This document shows, one piece after another, positions 25,282 through 35,163 of a stretch of 64,000 nt of DNA. This stretch comes from Roseovarius nitratireducens (GTDB lineage: Bacteria > Pseudomonadota > Alphaproteobacteria > Rhodobacterales > Rhodobacteraceae): contig NZ_PDNI01000084.1 in the NCBI RefSeq assembly GCF_002925845.1, positions 1 through 64,000 on the forward strand, read 5' to 3'. A program made the position numbers and the translations under genes. Numbering within the stretch: the first letter of the stretch is position 1; each line of letters starts with the position of its first letter. The notes below the pieces were generated by a model. That model saw nothing but the letters and a program-made list of their open reading frames with translations. It did no database searches and was not told the origin of the DNA.

Positions 25282-26237
25282 TCAATTCACCGGGTTGGGC
25301 GGGTCTTCTCCGGCAAAATAGGCGCGCAGGTTCTCCACTGCCATCAGCCCCATCGCCTCGCGCACCTCCAATGCGGCGGTGCCCAGATGCGGCAGCAGCG
25401 TCACGTTCTCCATCTTGCGCAGCACCTCGGGCACCTCGGGCTCGCGCTCGTAGACATCGAGCCCCGCGCCCGAAATGCGCCGCTCGCGCAGCGCGTCGAT
25501 CAGCGCCGCCTCGTCCACCACGTCGCCGCGCGCGATGTTGATTAGATGCGCCGTGGGCTTCATCGCCGCCAGCACCTCCGGCCCGATGATGCTCCGCGTC
25601 TCGTCTCCACCCGGCACGGCGGCCACGAGGAAATCGGCTTCTGAGGCCAGCGCCTCGATACTCTCCACCTGCCGCGACGGGATATCCACCGCCTTGGCCG
25701 AGCGGTTGTAATAGAGCACCTCCATGCCGAAACCGTGATGGCAGCGCCGTGCAATGACTTGCCCGATGCGCCCCATGCCGACGATGCCCACCCTCTTGCC
25801 CGTCACATGGGTGCCCAGCATCTGCGTCGGGTTCCAGCCGGTCCAGCGGCCCGCGCGCAGCATCCGCTCGCCCTCGCCCGCGCGGCGCGCGCTCATCAGG
25901 ATCAGCATCATCGCGATATCGGCGGTGGCATCGGTCACGGCGCCCGGCGTGTTGGTGACGGCGATCCCCGCGGCGCGGGCGGCGGCCACGTCGATATGGT
26001 TAAGCCCACCCCGAAATTGGCGAGGATCCGGCAGCGGCTTCCCTCCGCGTCCTCGAACACCTCCGCCGAGAACATGTCACCCAGCGTCGGCAGGATCCCG
26101 TCATAGAGCGCCAGCGCGCCACGCATCTGCCCGGGCTTGAGGGGCGTGTTTTCCTCGCGAATCTCGACATCGAAATGCGTCTCTGCCTCGGCCACCACCC
26201 GCGCGGGCATGGGACGTGTAATGAGAATCCGTTTCAA
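25282..26237 (-). pseudogene. 2-hydroxyacid dehydrogenase, frameshifted
   Basis: Two overlapping frames together make one D-isomer 2-hydroxyacid (glycerate/glyoxylate-type) dehydrogenase. The N-terminal part (26237 to about 26003) starts MKRILITRPMPARVV and reaches LANFGVGL. The C-terminal part, in another frame, has VAAARAAGIAVTNTPGAV, the NAD motif VGIVGMGRIGQVIARR, NIARGDVVDEAAL and catalytic LLPHLGTA. Loss of one base near 26001-26003 separates them; one added base restores the expected FN-HIDV stretch. Everything else is intact, so this is either a very recent pseudogene or a sequencing error. Its TTG start overlaps the stop of the tRNA-binding protein gene. Confidence 0.85.
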
Positions 26238-26572
26238 TGCAGCCTCCCGCCTTCGGGCACGTCCTTGTCCGGCGCGATCAGCACCACCTCGCCCTCGGCA
26301 TCGCTCAGCCCAAGCACCAGCACCTCCGAGACGAACTTGCCGATCTGCCGCGGCGGGAAATTGACCACCGCCAGCACCTGCCGCCCAACGAGCGCGTCGG
26401 GCGTGTAATGCGCCGTGATCTGCGCGCTTGATTTCTTCTCGCCGATCTCCGCGCCGAAATCGACCCAGAGCTTGATCGCGGGCTTGCGCGCCTCCGGATA
26501 GGGCTCGGCGCGGGTGACGCGGCCCACCCGGATATCCACCTTGAGAAAATCGTCGAAACTGATCTCAGCCAT
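26234..26572 (-). CDS. CsaA-like tRNA-binding protein
   Basis: The 112-residue protein is a single tRNA_bind OB-fold domain, with ISFDDFLKVDIRVGRV, PAIKLWVDFGAEIG and VLAVVNFPPRQIGKFVSEVL, as in CsaA, which has been described both as tRNA-binding and as a secretion chaperone. ATG 26572 overlaps the end of proC by 8 bases, and its TGA overlaps the TTG start of the dehydrogenase downstream, so the three genes form one tightly packed operon. Confidence 0.85.
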   Translation of the reverse strand: MAEISFDDFLKVDIRVGRVTRAEPYPEARKPAIKLWVDFGAEIGEKKSSAQITAHYTPDALVGRQVLAVVNFPPRQIGKFVSEVLVLGLSDAEGEVVLIAPDKDVPEGGRLH

Positions 26573-27380
26573 CACGTAGCTCACGCGAGCGGTCGGCAGC
26601 GGCGGCGACCGTGCGCGCCATCAGCGGCGGCAGGCCGGTGGCCTCGTCCATCAGCACTTCCAGCCCCGCCTGCGTGGTGCCATTGGGGCTTGTCACGTTC
26701 TTGCGCAGCTCTGCGGGCGTCTCGTCGGCGGCCTCAGCCAGCGCACCGGCGCCTGCGACGGTGGCCTGTGCCAGTTGCATCGCCAGCGCAGGGGCCAGCC
26801 CCTGCGCCTCGCCCGCCCGCGCCATGCACTCGATCATGTGAAACACGTAGGCCGGTCCCGAGCCCGACAGCCCGGTGACCGCGTCCATCTGATCCTCGCT
26901 CTCCAGCCGCACCACCTGTCCCACCGCCCTGAGCAGCGCCTCGGTCGCGTCCAGATGCGCGGGCGTGGCGTGGGCGTTACCGATGATGGCGGTGATGCCG
27001 CGCCCGACGGCGGCGGGCGTGTTGGGCATGGCGCGCACGATTGGCGTGGTCCCGCCCAGCATCTCCTCGCAGGTGGCGATGGTGGTGCCGGCGGCCACCG
27101 ACACGAACAGCGTCGCGCCATTGCCATAGCCCTTCAGCGTCGGCAACGCGTCGGCCATCATCTGCGGCTTGACCGCGATCAGCACGATCGCCGGGTCGGG
27201 TGGCAATTCGGCGTTGACGTTCACGCCCGCCGCGCCCAGCCACTCCGCCGGGTGCGGATCGACAACGTGCACCGCGCCCGGCGTCAGCCCGCCATCGAGC
27301 CAGCCCTTCAGCATCGCGCCGCCCATCTTGCCGCAGCCAAGAAGTACGAGGCCCCGCTCGCCGATCTCTTCCTTCGTCAT
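26565..27380 (-). CDS. proC: Pyrroline-5-carboxylate reductase
   Basis: ProC performs the last step of proline synthesis with NAD(P)H. The 271-residue protein has the Rossmann start LVLLGCGKMGGAMLKGWL, LIAVKPQMM, VRAMPNTPAAVGRGI and the signature region TGLSGSGPAYVFHMIE, ending with NVTSPNGTTQAGLEVL, the P5C binding region. Length is normal. It heads the minus-strand run proC - tRNA-binding protein - dehydrogenase and lies 36 bases after the YbjN gene. Confidence 0.95.
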   Translation of the reverse strand: MTKEEIGERGLVLLGCGKMGGAMLKGWLDGGLTPGAVHVVDPHPAEWLGAAGVNVNAELPPDPAIVLIAVKPQMMADALPTLKGYGNGATLFVSVAAGTTIATCEEMLGGTTPIVRAMPNTPAAVGRGITAIIGNAHATPAHLDATEALLRAVGQVVRLESEDQMDAVTGLSGSGPAYVFHMIECMARAGEAQGLAPALAMQLAQATVAGAGALAEAADETPAELRKNVTSPNGTTQAGLEVLMDEATGLPPLMARTVAAAADRSRELRDG

Positions 27381-27416
27381 GAACCCCTCCCGCGCCGTCT
27401 CGTTGCGGGCCGAGGT

Positions 27417-27917
27417 TTACGCGCGACCGTAGGCCTCTGCAATGGCGACCTGCATCGCGTCGCGCGGGCTGTTGTCACCCCAGACGGCAAGCTGGAAAGC
27501 CGGGTAATAGCGCTCGGCGCTCATCACCGCCGCGCCCAGCAGCGTGTCGATCTGCTCTGCCGTCGCCCCCGGCGCGCCCGCCATGACCAATCCATAGCGC
27601 CACACCATGAGCTTCTGCTCGTCCCACCAGGTGAACGCGCCTGACCAGCACTGATCGTTGACGAGGTTGAGCATCTCGTAGAGCACCGGCAGGCGTTCTT
27701 CGGGGGGCTCCATCTCGAAGGTACAGACCATCCGCAGCGTCTCATCATGGCCCGACCATGCGAGCGTGATGGAATAGGTGCGCCACTGCCCCTCGATCGC
27801 CATGGCGATTTGATCGTCACCAATGCGGTCGAATTCCCAGTCGTGATGTTCCGCGATGTGCTCGACTAGGTCGATGGGATGAAGATCCGCGCTCAGATCA
27901 TGCTCGGAAAGTGCCAT
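27417..27917 (-). CDS. YbjN-domain protein
   Basis: This 166-residue protein belongs to the YbjN family, recognised by the start DLHPIDLVEHIAEHHDWEFDR, GQWRTYSITLAWSGHDETLRM and LYEMLNLVNDQCWSGAFTWW. The fold resembles type III secretion chaperones; E. coli YbjN influences motility and stress responses but its activity is unknown. In alphaproteobacteria it commonly lies just upstream of proC, as here. Confidence 0.87.
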   Translation of the reverse strand: MALSEHDLSADLHPIDLVEHIAEHHDWEFDRIGDDQIAMAIEGQWRTYSITLAWSGHDETLRMVCTFEMEPPEERLPVLYEMLNLVNDQCWSGAFTWWDEQKLMVWRYGLVMAGAPGATAEQIDTLLGAAVMSAERYYPAFQLAVWGDNSPRDAMQVAIAEAYGRA

Positions 27918-28159
27918 GGCGCCGCCTCATATGCTGTAGCGCGGGGGTGGCCTTGCACCCCAAACGCTAGGTGCCTGCTCTACGGGCGGAGGTGCATCCA
28001 CCCGCCCATACAAGATATGGTGCGGGCTTATTCATGGGCTGTAAAGCAATTTGTTGGGGATATCCGCAATAAGTTGTTGAGAAAGGGCGGGAGGCCTCAA
28101 GATGCAGAACACCGCCGCCGCCCTTGCCCGACGCCCCGATAGGCCCTAAAGCGCGGACC

Positions 28160-29029
28160 ATGACCGATGCCACCGACGATATCCATCCGCTCTTTCACGG
28201 GGCTCCCGCCAGCACCGAATTCCGCAAGCTGCGCAAGCGCATCGTGCGCGAGGTGCGCGAGGCGGTGGAGCAATACGGCATGGTGGAGAAAGGTGCCCGA
28301 TGGCTTGTCTGCCTCTCGGGCGGCAAGGACAGCTACACCCTGCTCGCCGTGCTGCACGAGCTGCAATGGCGGGGCCTGCTGCCGGTCGACCTGCTCGCCT
28401 GCAATCTCGATCAGGGGCAGCCCGGATTTCCCGCCACGGTCCTGCCCGAGTTCCTCAAAGCACGCGGCGTGCCCCACCGGATCGAGGATCAGGACACCTA
28501 TTCCATCGTCATGGACAAGGTGCCGCAGGGGCGCACCTATTGCGCGTTATGCTCCCGTCTGCGCAGGGGAAATCTCTACCGCATCGCCCGCGAAGAGGGC
28601 TGCTCGGCGGTGGTGCTCGGGCATCACCGCGACGACATCCTCGAGACCTTCTTCATGAACCTCTTCCATGGCGGGCGGCTCGCCACCATGCCGCCCAAGC
28701 TCGTCAACGAAGAGGGCGACCTGTTTCTCTACCGCCCCCTCGCCCACGTGGCCGAGGCCGATTGCGAGCGGTTCGCGCGAGCGATGGACTACCCGATCAT
28801 TCCCTGCGACCTGTGCGGGTCGCAGGACGGGCTTCAGCGCCAGCAGGTCAAGCGCCTGCTCGACGAGTGGGAGGCCAACCATCCGGGTCGGCGGCAAAAG
28901 ATGTTCCGCGCGCTGATGAATGCCCGCCCCTCGCACCTGCTCGACCCGGCGCTGTTCGATTTCGCCGGGCTGACCCGCGACCCCCTAAAATCCGAGGCAA
29001 AAGAACCGGCGATGCCAACCCTCCGTTAA
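28160..29029 (+). CDS. ttcA: tRNA 2-thiocytidine synthetase TtcA
   Basis: TtcA thiolates C32 of certain tRNAs. The 289-residue protein has the PP-loop SGGKDS (about residue 54), CALC and CDLC pairs that hold the Fe-S cluster, and [19 protein letters not shown] typical of TtcA. ATG 28160 was chosen over an upstream in-frame start because it gives [12 protein letters not shown] and follows a purine-rich stretch. Upstream 242 bases hold no recognised gene. Confidence 0.93.
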   Translation: MTDATDDIHPLFHGAPASTEFRKLRKRIVREVREAVEQYGMVEKGARWLVCLSGGKDSYTLLAVLHELQWRGLLPVDLLACNLDQGQPGFPATVLPEFLKARGVPHRIEDQDTYSIVMDKVPQGRTYCALCSRLRRGNLYRIAREEGCSAVVLGHHRDDILETFFMNLFHGGRLATMPPKLVNEEGDLFLYRPLAHVAEADCERFARAMDYPIIPCDLCGSQDGLQRQQVKRLLDEWEANHPGRRQKMFRALMNARPSHLLDPALFDFAGLTRDPLKSEAKEPAMPTLR

Positions 29030-29070
29030 CCGCGCGCGCCTAGGCTGCGCCCCTGTTGACGGAGATTGCC

Positions 29071-29715
29071 ATGCACCAGGCTCGATACGCCCTGCGAAGC
29101 GCGCTCGCCGCCATGCGCGGGCCGCAAGTCGCGATCCTCGCGCTGGCGCTGGGGCTGGCCTTCGCGTGGTTCGGCCCCGCCTCGCTGGCGCTCGGCCTGC
29201 CCTTCGCCCTGGTACTGTTCCCGCGCAAGACCGCCACCCACGGCAGCGGGCGGCGCCGTCGTGTCACGCCCGGTCAGATGGCGGAAATGGCTGCGGCCCT
29301 CGATCGCCGCCTGCGCAACGCCCGGCGCACGCGCCACCCGGTGCTGTGCGTCACGCTCGAGATTGCGGGCTTCGACGGGGTACGGGACACGTTGGGTGAA
29401 CGGCTGGTGACGACGTGCCTCGACCACCTCTCCCATCGACTTCGGCGCGAGGATGCACTGTTCGACCTGGGCTCCGGGCGGTTCGGCGTGATCCCCGGCG
29501 GCGCGCGGGGGATGGACACCGCGGCGGCCCAACGCCTCGCCGCCCGGCTACAGGCTCATGCCGCGGCGTGCCTTTCCGGCTTCCGACGGGATGAGGGGCT
29601 CGCCGTCGCGTCCGGCTTCTGCCTGGAGCCACAGCCGGGCACACGCAGCGGGCGGGCGATGATCGCCGATAGCCTCGCCGCCACCGCACCGCCATCCGTC
29701 CATGAAGGCGGCTGA
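29071..29715 (+). CDS. Membrane protein with degenerate GGDEF domain
   Basis: The 214-residue product has two hydrophobic segments (about 20-55) and then a diguanylate-cyclase fold: a helix MAEMAAALDRRLRNARRTRHP, VLCVTLEIAGFDGVRDTLGE and LRREDALFDLGSGRFGVIPG. The signature GG(D/E)EF is replaced by GSGRF, so catalysis is unlikely; it may bind nucleotide or act structurally. ATG 29071 is preceded by GGAG. It follows ttcA by 41 bases. Confidence 0.7.
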   Translation: MHQARYALRSALAAMRGPQVAILALALGLAFAWFGPASLALGLPFALVLFPRKTATHGSGRRRRVTPGQMAEMAAALDRRLRNARRTRHPVLCVTLEIAGFDGVRDTLGERLVTTCLDHLSHRLRREDALFDLGSGRFGVIPGGARGMDTAAAQRLAARLQAHAAACLSGFRRDEGLAVASGFCLEPQPGTRSGRAMIADSLAATAPPSVHEGG

Positions 29716-29888
29716 CCGCCGGTACAAGGGACGGGCGCGCGGGGTCGCTCACGCGTGCGGCGCCGCTACCGCCGCATATCCCGACCGATACCGCCCGGGT
29801 CACCACCCGATCCCGGAATCCGCTTGACCTTTGGGGCCTCACTCTGTTGAACGCCCCAAGGCAAATAAATGACGGACGGGTCCCGGCG

Positions 29889-31733
29889 ATGGACGATCAG
29901 AACAAGAATCTCATTTTCGCGACGGCGCTAAGCTTTCTCGTGATCCTCGTCTGGTTCGTGATGTTCCCGCCGCCGGAACCCGCGCCCACCGATCCCAACG
30001 CCCCCACCGCCGAGGCGCAGGCCGACGGCCCGCTCGCCCCCGCCCCGAGCGCCGATCCCGCCGCCGGCGACGGCGCGACGGCCGCGACTGGGACCGGTGC
30101 CGCCGCAGAGGCCGCCGCCGACGTGCCGCGCGTCGCCATCGACACACCGAGCCTCGTCGGCTCGATCTCGCTCAAGGGCGGGCGCCTCGACGAGTTGTCG
30201 CTCAAGGACTACCGCGAGACGATCGACCCCGAATCTCCGATCGTCCGCCTTCTCACACCGCTGGGCAGCGTGACCCCCTATTACGCGCTTCACGGCTGGG
30301 CCCCAGGCGCCGGGCTGGCGCCAGATCAGGTGCCAGGGCCGAACACGCTCTGGCAGGTCGAGAGCGGCGGCACGCTCAGCCCCGGCGCGCCAATCGCCCT
30401 GGCGTGGGACAATGGCGCGGGCCTCACCTTCCGCCGCGAGATATCCGTGGACGAGGACTACATGTTCTCGGTGCGCCAAACGGTCGAGAACCGGGGCAAC
30501 AACGAGGTCAGCCTCGCCCCCTATGGTATCATCGCCCGCCACGGCCAGCCCGCCGACATGAAGAATTTCTTCATCCTGCACGAGGGCCTTATCGGCATGG
30601 CCGACGGCACGCTGGCCGAGATCGACTACGACGATGTCGAGGAATATCCCTTGAACCCCCGCGAGGGCGCACCCGCCGAGGTCACGCAGGTCACCGAAGG
30701 CGGCTGGCTGGGATTCACCGATCATTACTGGATGACCACGCTCATCCCCGCGCCCGGCACGCCTTTCAAGGCCGTCACCAAGTACGATCCGCAGCGCGGC
30801 ATCTACCAGACCGAAACCGTGCAGCAGACCCGGAGCCTCGCCCCCGGCGAGACGGTCACCGCCGACAGCCGCCTTTTCGCGGGGGCAAAGGAATGGGCCA
30901 CCATCCGCCGCTACCAGGACGAGGACGGCGTCAACGGCTTTCTCGACTCGATCGACTGGGGCTGGTTCTTCTTCCTGACCAAGCCGATCTTCGCGGCGCT
31001 GCACTGGTTCAACCTGATGATCGGCAACATGGGCTGGGCGATCATCGCGCTCACCCTCGCGATCAAGGCGCTGGTGCTGCCGCTGGCCTACAAATCCTAC
31101 GTCTCTATGGCCAAGATGAAGGAACTCCAGCCCGAGATGGAGAAGATCAAGGAGATCGCTGGCGACGACCGCCAGAAACTCCAGCAGGAGATGATGGCGC
31201 TCTACAAGAAGGAAAAGGTCAACCCGGCGGCGGGCTGCCTGCCCATCCTGCTGCAGATCCCGATCTTCTTCTCGCTCTACAAGGTGATCTTCGTCACGCT
31301 TGAATTGCGCCACGCGCCGTGGATCGGCTGGATCCGCGATCTCTCCGCGCCCGATCCCTCGTCGCTCTACAATCTCTGGGGCCTGCTGCCCTGGGCCGCG
31401 CCCGAGTCCGGCTCGGTTCTCGCGCTCATCTTCATCGGGGTCCTCCCGCTCTGCCTCGGCGTGTCGATGTGGCTGCAACAGAAGCTGAACCCGACCCCGA
31501 CCGACCCCACGCAAAAGATGATCTTTGCCTGGATGCCCTGGGTGTTCATGTTCATGCTGGGCAGCTTCGCCTCGGGTCTGGTGATCTACTGGATCGCCAA
31601 CAACATGATCACCTTCACCCAGCAATACGCGATCATGCGCAGCCACGGGCACAAGCCGGACGTGTTCGGCAATATCAAAGCGAGCTTCAAGCGCGCCAAC
31701 AAGCCCGCCCCGGACACGGGCAAGAAGAAGTGA
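29889..31733 (+). CDS. yidC: Membrane protein insertase YidC
   Basis: YidC/Oxa1 inserts proteins into the inner membrane with or without SecYEG. The 614-residue protein starts MDDQNKNLIFATALSFLVIL (first membrane segment), continues through an Ala/Pro-rich spacer and a large periplasmic domain with TDHYWMTTLIPAPG, then the conserved core: SYVSMAKMKELQPEMEKIKE, NPAAGCLPILLQIPIFFSLY and FIGVLPLCLGVSMWLQQKLNP. Its stop overlaps the MOSC start (TGATG). rnpA and rpmH, often upstream of yidC, are absent here. Confidence 0.96.
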   Translation: MDDQNKNLIFATALSFLVILVWFVMFPPPEPAPTDPNAPTAEAQADGPLAPAPSADPAAGDGATAATGTGAAAEAAADVPRVAIDTPSLVGSISLKGGRLDELSLKDYRETIDPESPIVRLLTPLGSVTPYYALHGWAPGAGLAPDQVPGPNTLWQVESGGTLSPGAPIALAWDNGAGLTFRREISVDEDYMFSVRQTVENRGNNEVSLAPYGIIARHGQPADMKNFFILHEGLIGMADGTLAEIDYDDVEEYPLNPREGAPAEVTQVTEGGWLGFTDHYWMTTLIPAPGTPFKAVTKYDPQRGIYQTETVQQTRSLAPGETVTADSRLFAGAKEWATIRRYQDEDGVNGFLDSIDWGWFFFLTKPIFAALHWFNLMIGNMGWAIIALTLAIKALVLPLAYKSYVSMAKMKELQPEMEKIKEIAGDDRQKLQQEMMALYKKEKVNPAAGCLPILLQIPIFFSLYKVIFVTLELRHAPWIGWIRDLSAPDPSSLYNLWGLLPWAAPESGSVLALIFIGVLPLCLGVSMWLQQKLNPTPTDPTQKMIFAWMPWVFMFMLGSFASGLVIYWIANNMITFTQQYAIMRSHGHKPDVFGNIKASFKRANKPAPDTGKKK

Positions 31734-32476
31734 TGGCGCGGGTCAGTGCCCTCTGGCGCCACCCGGTCAAGGGTCACGGGCGCGAGGCGCTGCGCCGCGT
31801 GACGCTGAGCCGCGGGCAGGCGATGCCGTGGGACCGGCGCTGGGCCGTCGCGCACGAGCTGGCGCGCCTCACCGAAGGCGAATGGGCACCCTGCACGAAT
31901 TTCTCCATCGGGGCCAAGGCGCCCGCATTGATGGCGATCGACGCGCAGGTGGACGAGGCGGCAGGCCGCGTGACCCTCACCCACCCTGACCGCCCCGACC
32001 TGACCTTCGATCCCGACCGCGACGCACAGGCGTTTCTCGACTGGGTCGCGCCGCTCATGCCCTTGAGCCGCGCCCGCTCGGTGCGGCTCTTCCGGCTCGA
32101 CGGGCGCGGGCTGACGGATACGGATTACCCCTCGGTGAGCCTCTTGAACCTTGCCTCCAATGCCGACCTGGCCGCGCAGATGGGCGCCGAGGTGTCGCCG
32201 CTGCGGTGGCGCTGCAACATCCATGTCGATGGCATGGAGCCGTGGGCAGAATTCGATCTCGTCGGCCGGACGCTGCGCATCGGCGAGGCAGAGTTGCGCG
32301 TGCGCGAGCCGATCCGGCGCTGCATGGCAACCACGGCCAATCCCGGGACCGGGGCGCGCGATCTCGACACGCTCGGGGCGCTCAACAGCACGCGCGGAGC
32401 GCAGGATTTCGGTATCTATACCGAGGTGACCCGCAGCGGCACGCTTGCCGTGGGTGACCGGATCGAGGTGCTGTGA
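31733..32476 (+). CDS. MOSC-domain protein
   Basis: The 247-residue protein has the N-terminal MOSC beta-barrel (VSALWRHPVKGHGREAL) and a MOSC sulfur-carrier domain with RCMATTANPGTGARDLDTL, containing the single conserved Cys used in this superfamily. Such proteins often transfer sulfur or bind molybdenum cofactor; specific role unknown. It overlaps yidC (TGATG) at its start and yihA at its end (TGATG), so the three genes are translationally coupled. Confidence 0.88.
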   Translation: MARVSALWRHPVKGHGREALRRVTLSRGQAMPWDRRWAVAHELARLTEGEWAPCTNFSIGAKAPALMAIDAQVDEAAGRVTLTHPDRPDLTFDPDRDAQAFLDWVAPLMPLSRARSVRLFRLDGRGLTDTDYPSVSLLNLASNADLAAQMGAEVSPLRWRCNIHVDGMEPWAEFDLVGRTLRIGEAELRVREPIRRCMATTANPGTGARDLDTLGALNSTRGAQDFGIYTEVTRSGTLAVGDRIEVL

Positions 32477-33138
32477 TGCAACGCCTGCCCTTCCCGGAGG
32501 CCGAGCCGCCCGACACAGAGCACGCCGAGGCCGGGCGCAAGCTCTTCGCCGGAGAGGTGGATTTCCTCAAGGGCGTCGTCGCGATGTCCGGCCTGCCACC
32601 CGCCGACCGCGCCGAGGTCTGCTTCGCGGGCCGCTCCAACGTGGGCAAGTCCTCGCTCATCAACGCGCTCACCGGGCGCAAGGCACTGGCGCGCGCCTCC
32701 AACACGCCCGGGCGCACGCAGGAGATCAATTACTTCACCCTCGGCGACAGCCACTACCTCGTCGACCTGCCCGGCTATGGCTACGCCAATGCGCCGCTCG
32801 ACGTGGTGCGCAAATGGCAAGCGCTGCTAAAGACATACCTCTCGGGCCGCGCCAGCCTGCGTCGCGCCTTCGTGCTGGTCGATGCCCGCCACGGGGTCAA
32901 GCCGGTGGACGAAGAGATCATGGCCCTGCTCGACCGCGCCGCGGTGCCTTTCCAATGCGTGCTGACCAAGACCGACAAGATCGCCGCAGGCACCCGGGAA
33001 AAGGTGCTCGCGCAGGTCCGCGAGCGCCTCGCCCCGCACCCGGCGGCCTACCCCGAGCTGATCCTCACCTCCTCGGAAAAGGGCGAGGGGCTCGCCACCC
33101 TGCGCTCCACCATCGCGGCGCTTGGCGCGCAGCAGTGA
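32476..33138 (+). CDS. yihA: Ribosome biogenesis GTPase YihA/EngB
   Basis: This 220-residue GTPase helps assemble the large ribosomal subunit. It has G1 GRSNVGKSSLINAL, the G2 region RTQEINYF, G3 DLPGYGYA, G4 TKTDK and a G5-like TSSEKGEGL. ATG 32476 overlaps the MOSC stop by one base (TGATG); a GTG at 32473 gives only one more residue. Last gene of the yidC group; 272 bases without recognised genes follow, holding only short imperfect hairpins. Confidence 0.94.
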   Translation: MQRLPFPEAEPPDTEHAEAGRKLFAGEVDFLKGVVAMSGLPPADRAEVCFAGRSNVGKSSLINALTGRKALARASNTPGRTQEINYFTLGDSHYLVDLPGYGYANAPLDVVRKWQALLKTYLSGRASLRRAFVLVDARHGVKPVDEEIMALLDRAAVPFQCVLTKTDKIAAGTREKVLAQVRERLAPHPAAYPELILTSSEKGEGLATLRSTIAALGAQQ

Positions 33139-33410
33139 GGGGGCTGTTCTCGGCCTTGAGCGGTCGTTGCCGTGAGCCGCGCCATCAACAGGCCGCGGGC
33201 TGGCGATCCGACGGTTTCTTAGGGCGCTTTATGCCTGCCGAATCCGAAAAACCTGTAATCGGTGCGCGAGCTTAGACAAGTTGCCAGTCCGGGGGGCGGG
33301 TCATGCTGAAAGCATGCCTCCGGCATGACCGATGGCACGGCGGGCTTCGCCCTCGATTCCGCGCCAGGGGCAAGAACCGAAGGGCTGGAACAAGCCCAAA
33401 CTCTCCCCCC

Positions 33411-34142
33411 TCAGACGTGCTGCGCCCCGTTGATCTCGATCTCCGTGCCCGAGATATAGGCCGACGGCGACGTGCACAGGAAATAGACCGTGTCTGCCAC
33501 CTCTCGCGGCTCGCCAAGCCGGCGCATCGGGATCGTGTCGGCCAGCTCCTCGGTGCCCGGCGACAGGATGTCGGTGCGGATTTCGCCTGGCGCGATGGCG
33601 TTCACGCGCACGCCGAGAGGCCCGAAATCATGCGCCATCTCGCGCGTGAGCGCGGCCAGCGCCGCCTTCGAGGTGGCATAGGCCGCGCCGGCAAAGGGAT
33701 GCACCCGCCCGCCCGCGATGGAGGTGACATTGACCACCGCCCCCTTGGCTGCCGCCAACTCGTCGCGCAGGCTGCGCGCCAGCACGATCGGGGCGAAAAA
33801 ATTGACGTGAAACACATGCCCCCATGTCCGCAGGTCGGTGTCGAAGGTATCGAGCCGCTCACCCTCCGGCCCCTTGGGCGAAATACCGGCGTTGTTGACC
33901 AGCGCATCAAGACGGCCACCCAGCATTCTGCGGATCACCTCTACCTTCTCGATCACGTCGTTGGGGTTCGCGAGGTCGATCTGGATATGGTTCGCCGCGC
34001 CGCCACCCCAAGGGCATTCCTGCGGAAACGGGTGGCGCGAACAGGTGATCACCCGCCAGCCCTCGGTATTGAACCGGCGCACAGTGGCATGGCCGATTCC
34101 CCGGCTCGCGCCGGTCAGTAGCAAAGTGCGCGTCATGGTCAT
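33411..34142 (-). CDS. Short-chain dehydrogenase/reductase
   Basis: The 243-residue SDR has the cofactor motif TGASRGIGHATV, the NNAG motif (VNNAGISPKGPEGER), the catalytic region with Ser in VTSIAG and the YATSK active-site Tyr/Lys, and a C-terminus ending SAYISGTEIEINGAQHV as in FabG-like enzymes. An Arg-rich loop after the first strand (TCSRHPFP) suggests NADPH. Substrate unknown. ATG 34142 is preceded by GGAGAG. Divergent from argB. Confidence 0.88.
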   Translation of the reverse strand: MTMTRTLLLTGASRGIGHATVRRFNTEGWRVITCSRHPFPQECPWGGGAANHIQIDLANPNDVIEKVEVIRRMLGGRLDALVNNAGISPKGPEGERLDTFDTDLRTWGHVFHVNFFAPIVLARSLRDELAAAKGAVVNVTSIAGGRVHPFAGAAYATSKAALAALTREMAHDFGPLGVRVNAIAPGEIRTDILSPGTEELADTIPMRRLGEPREVADTVYFLCTSPSAYISGTEIEINGAQHV

Positions 34143-34260
34143 GGCGATCTCTCCGGCGTGGACCTTTCCACCCTAGCCCGACTGCGGCCGGGATCAACGG
34201 CTCTTGGCACGCCACGGCGCAGCGGCTAACAAGTGCGGGCGCGTGACCCCGGAGACAGGA

Positions 34261-35154
34261 ATGAAGGCCCGAGACATGAACCGCGACTGGATCGCCACCG
34301 CCCGCACCCTTTCCGAGGCGCTGCCCTACCTGCAGCGCTATACCGGTGCCATCGTGGTCATCAAGCTCGGTGGCCACGCCATGGGCAGCCCGCAGGCGAT
34401 GGCCGAATTCGCCCGCGACGTGGTGCTGATGCGGCAGGTGGGGGTCAACCCGGTGATCGTCCACGGCGGTGGACCGATGATCAACGAGATGCTCGCCCGG
34501 CTCGATATCCGCTCGGATTTCGTGGGTGGCAAGCGAGTCACCGATGCCGCCACGATGGAAGTGGTGGAAATGGTGCTCTCGGGCACCGTCAACAAGCGCA
34601 TCGTGCAGGCCATCGGCGGCCAGGGCGGGCGCGCGGCGGGGCTTTCGGGCAAGGATGCCGGGCTCATCGCCTGCACCCCGGCCAGCGCCGATCTCGGCCT
34701 CGTGGGCGAACCCTCGGAGATCGACCCGGCGATCCTGCACACACTCTTCGACGCGGGCGTGATCCCGGTCATCGCGCCGCTTGGCGGCGGGCCGGATGGC
34801 GAGACCTACAACATCAACGGCGACACCGCCGCCGGGGCCATCGCTGCGGCACTGCGCGCCGATCGGCTGCTGTTGCTCACCGACACCGACGGCGTGCTCG
34901 ACGCCGAGGGCCACGTCGTGACCGAGCTCACGCCCGAACAGATCCGCGCGCTCACCCGCGAAGGCGTGATCGCGGGCGGCATGATCCCCAAGACCGAAAC
35001 CGCGCTCGCCGCCATCGCTGGCGGTGTGCGCGCAGTGGTCATCCTGGACGGGCGTGCCCCCAACGCCACCCTGCTGGAGCTGTTCACCGAGCACGGCGCC
35101 GGATCGCTTATCCGCAACGGTGCGGCCCCCTCGACGAAGCGGCCCCCGGCCTAG
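34261..35154 (+). CDS. argB: N-acetylglutamate kinase
   Basis: ArgB phosphorylates N-acetylglutamate in arginine synthesis. The 297-residue protein has [49 protein letters not shown] and [14 protein letters not shown], ending with GAGSLIRN. The long N-terminal helix ([17 protein letters not shown]) is typical of arginine-inhibited hexameric forms. ATG 34261 has GGAG nearby; ATG 34276 is an alternative. It is followed after 9 bases by the Cys-rich protein gene. Confidence 0.95.
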   Translation: MKARDMNRDWIATARTLSEALPYLQRYTGAIVVIKLGGHAMGSPQAMAEFARDVVLMRQVGVNPVIVHGGGPMINEMLARLDIRSDFVGGKRVTDAATMEVVEMVLSGTVNKRIVQAIGGQGGRAAGLSGKDAGLIACTPASADLGLVGEPSEIDPAILHTLFDAGVIPVIAPLGGGPDGETYNINGDTAAGAIAAALRADRLLLLTDTDGVLDAEGHVVTELTPEQIRALTREGVIAGGMIPKTETALAAIAGGVRAVVILDGRAPNATLLELFTEHGAGSLIRNGAAPSTKRPPA

Positions 35155-35163
35155 CTCTCCGGC

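Noticed and set aside
33139-33410. Possible small gene between yihA and the SDR gene
   Set aside because: Frames in this gap are short, lack ribosome sites and show no conserved composition; only weak hairpins are visible.
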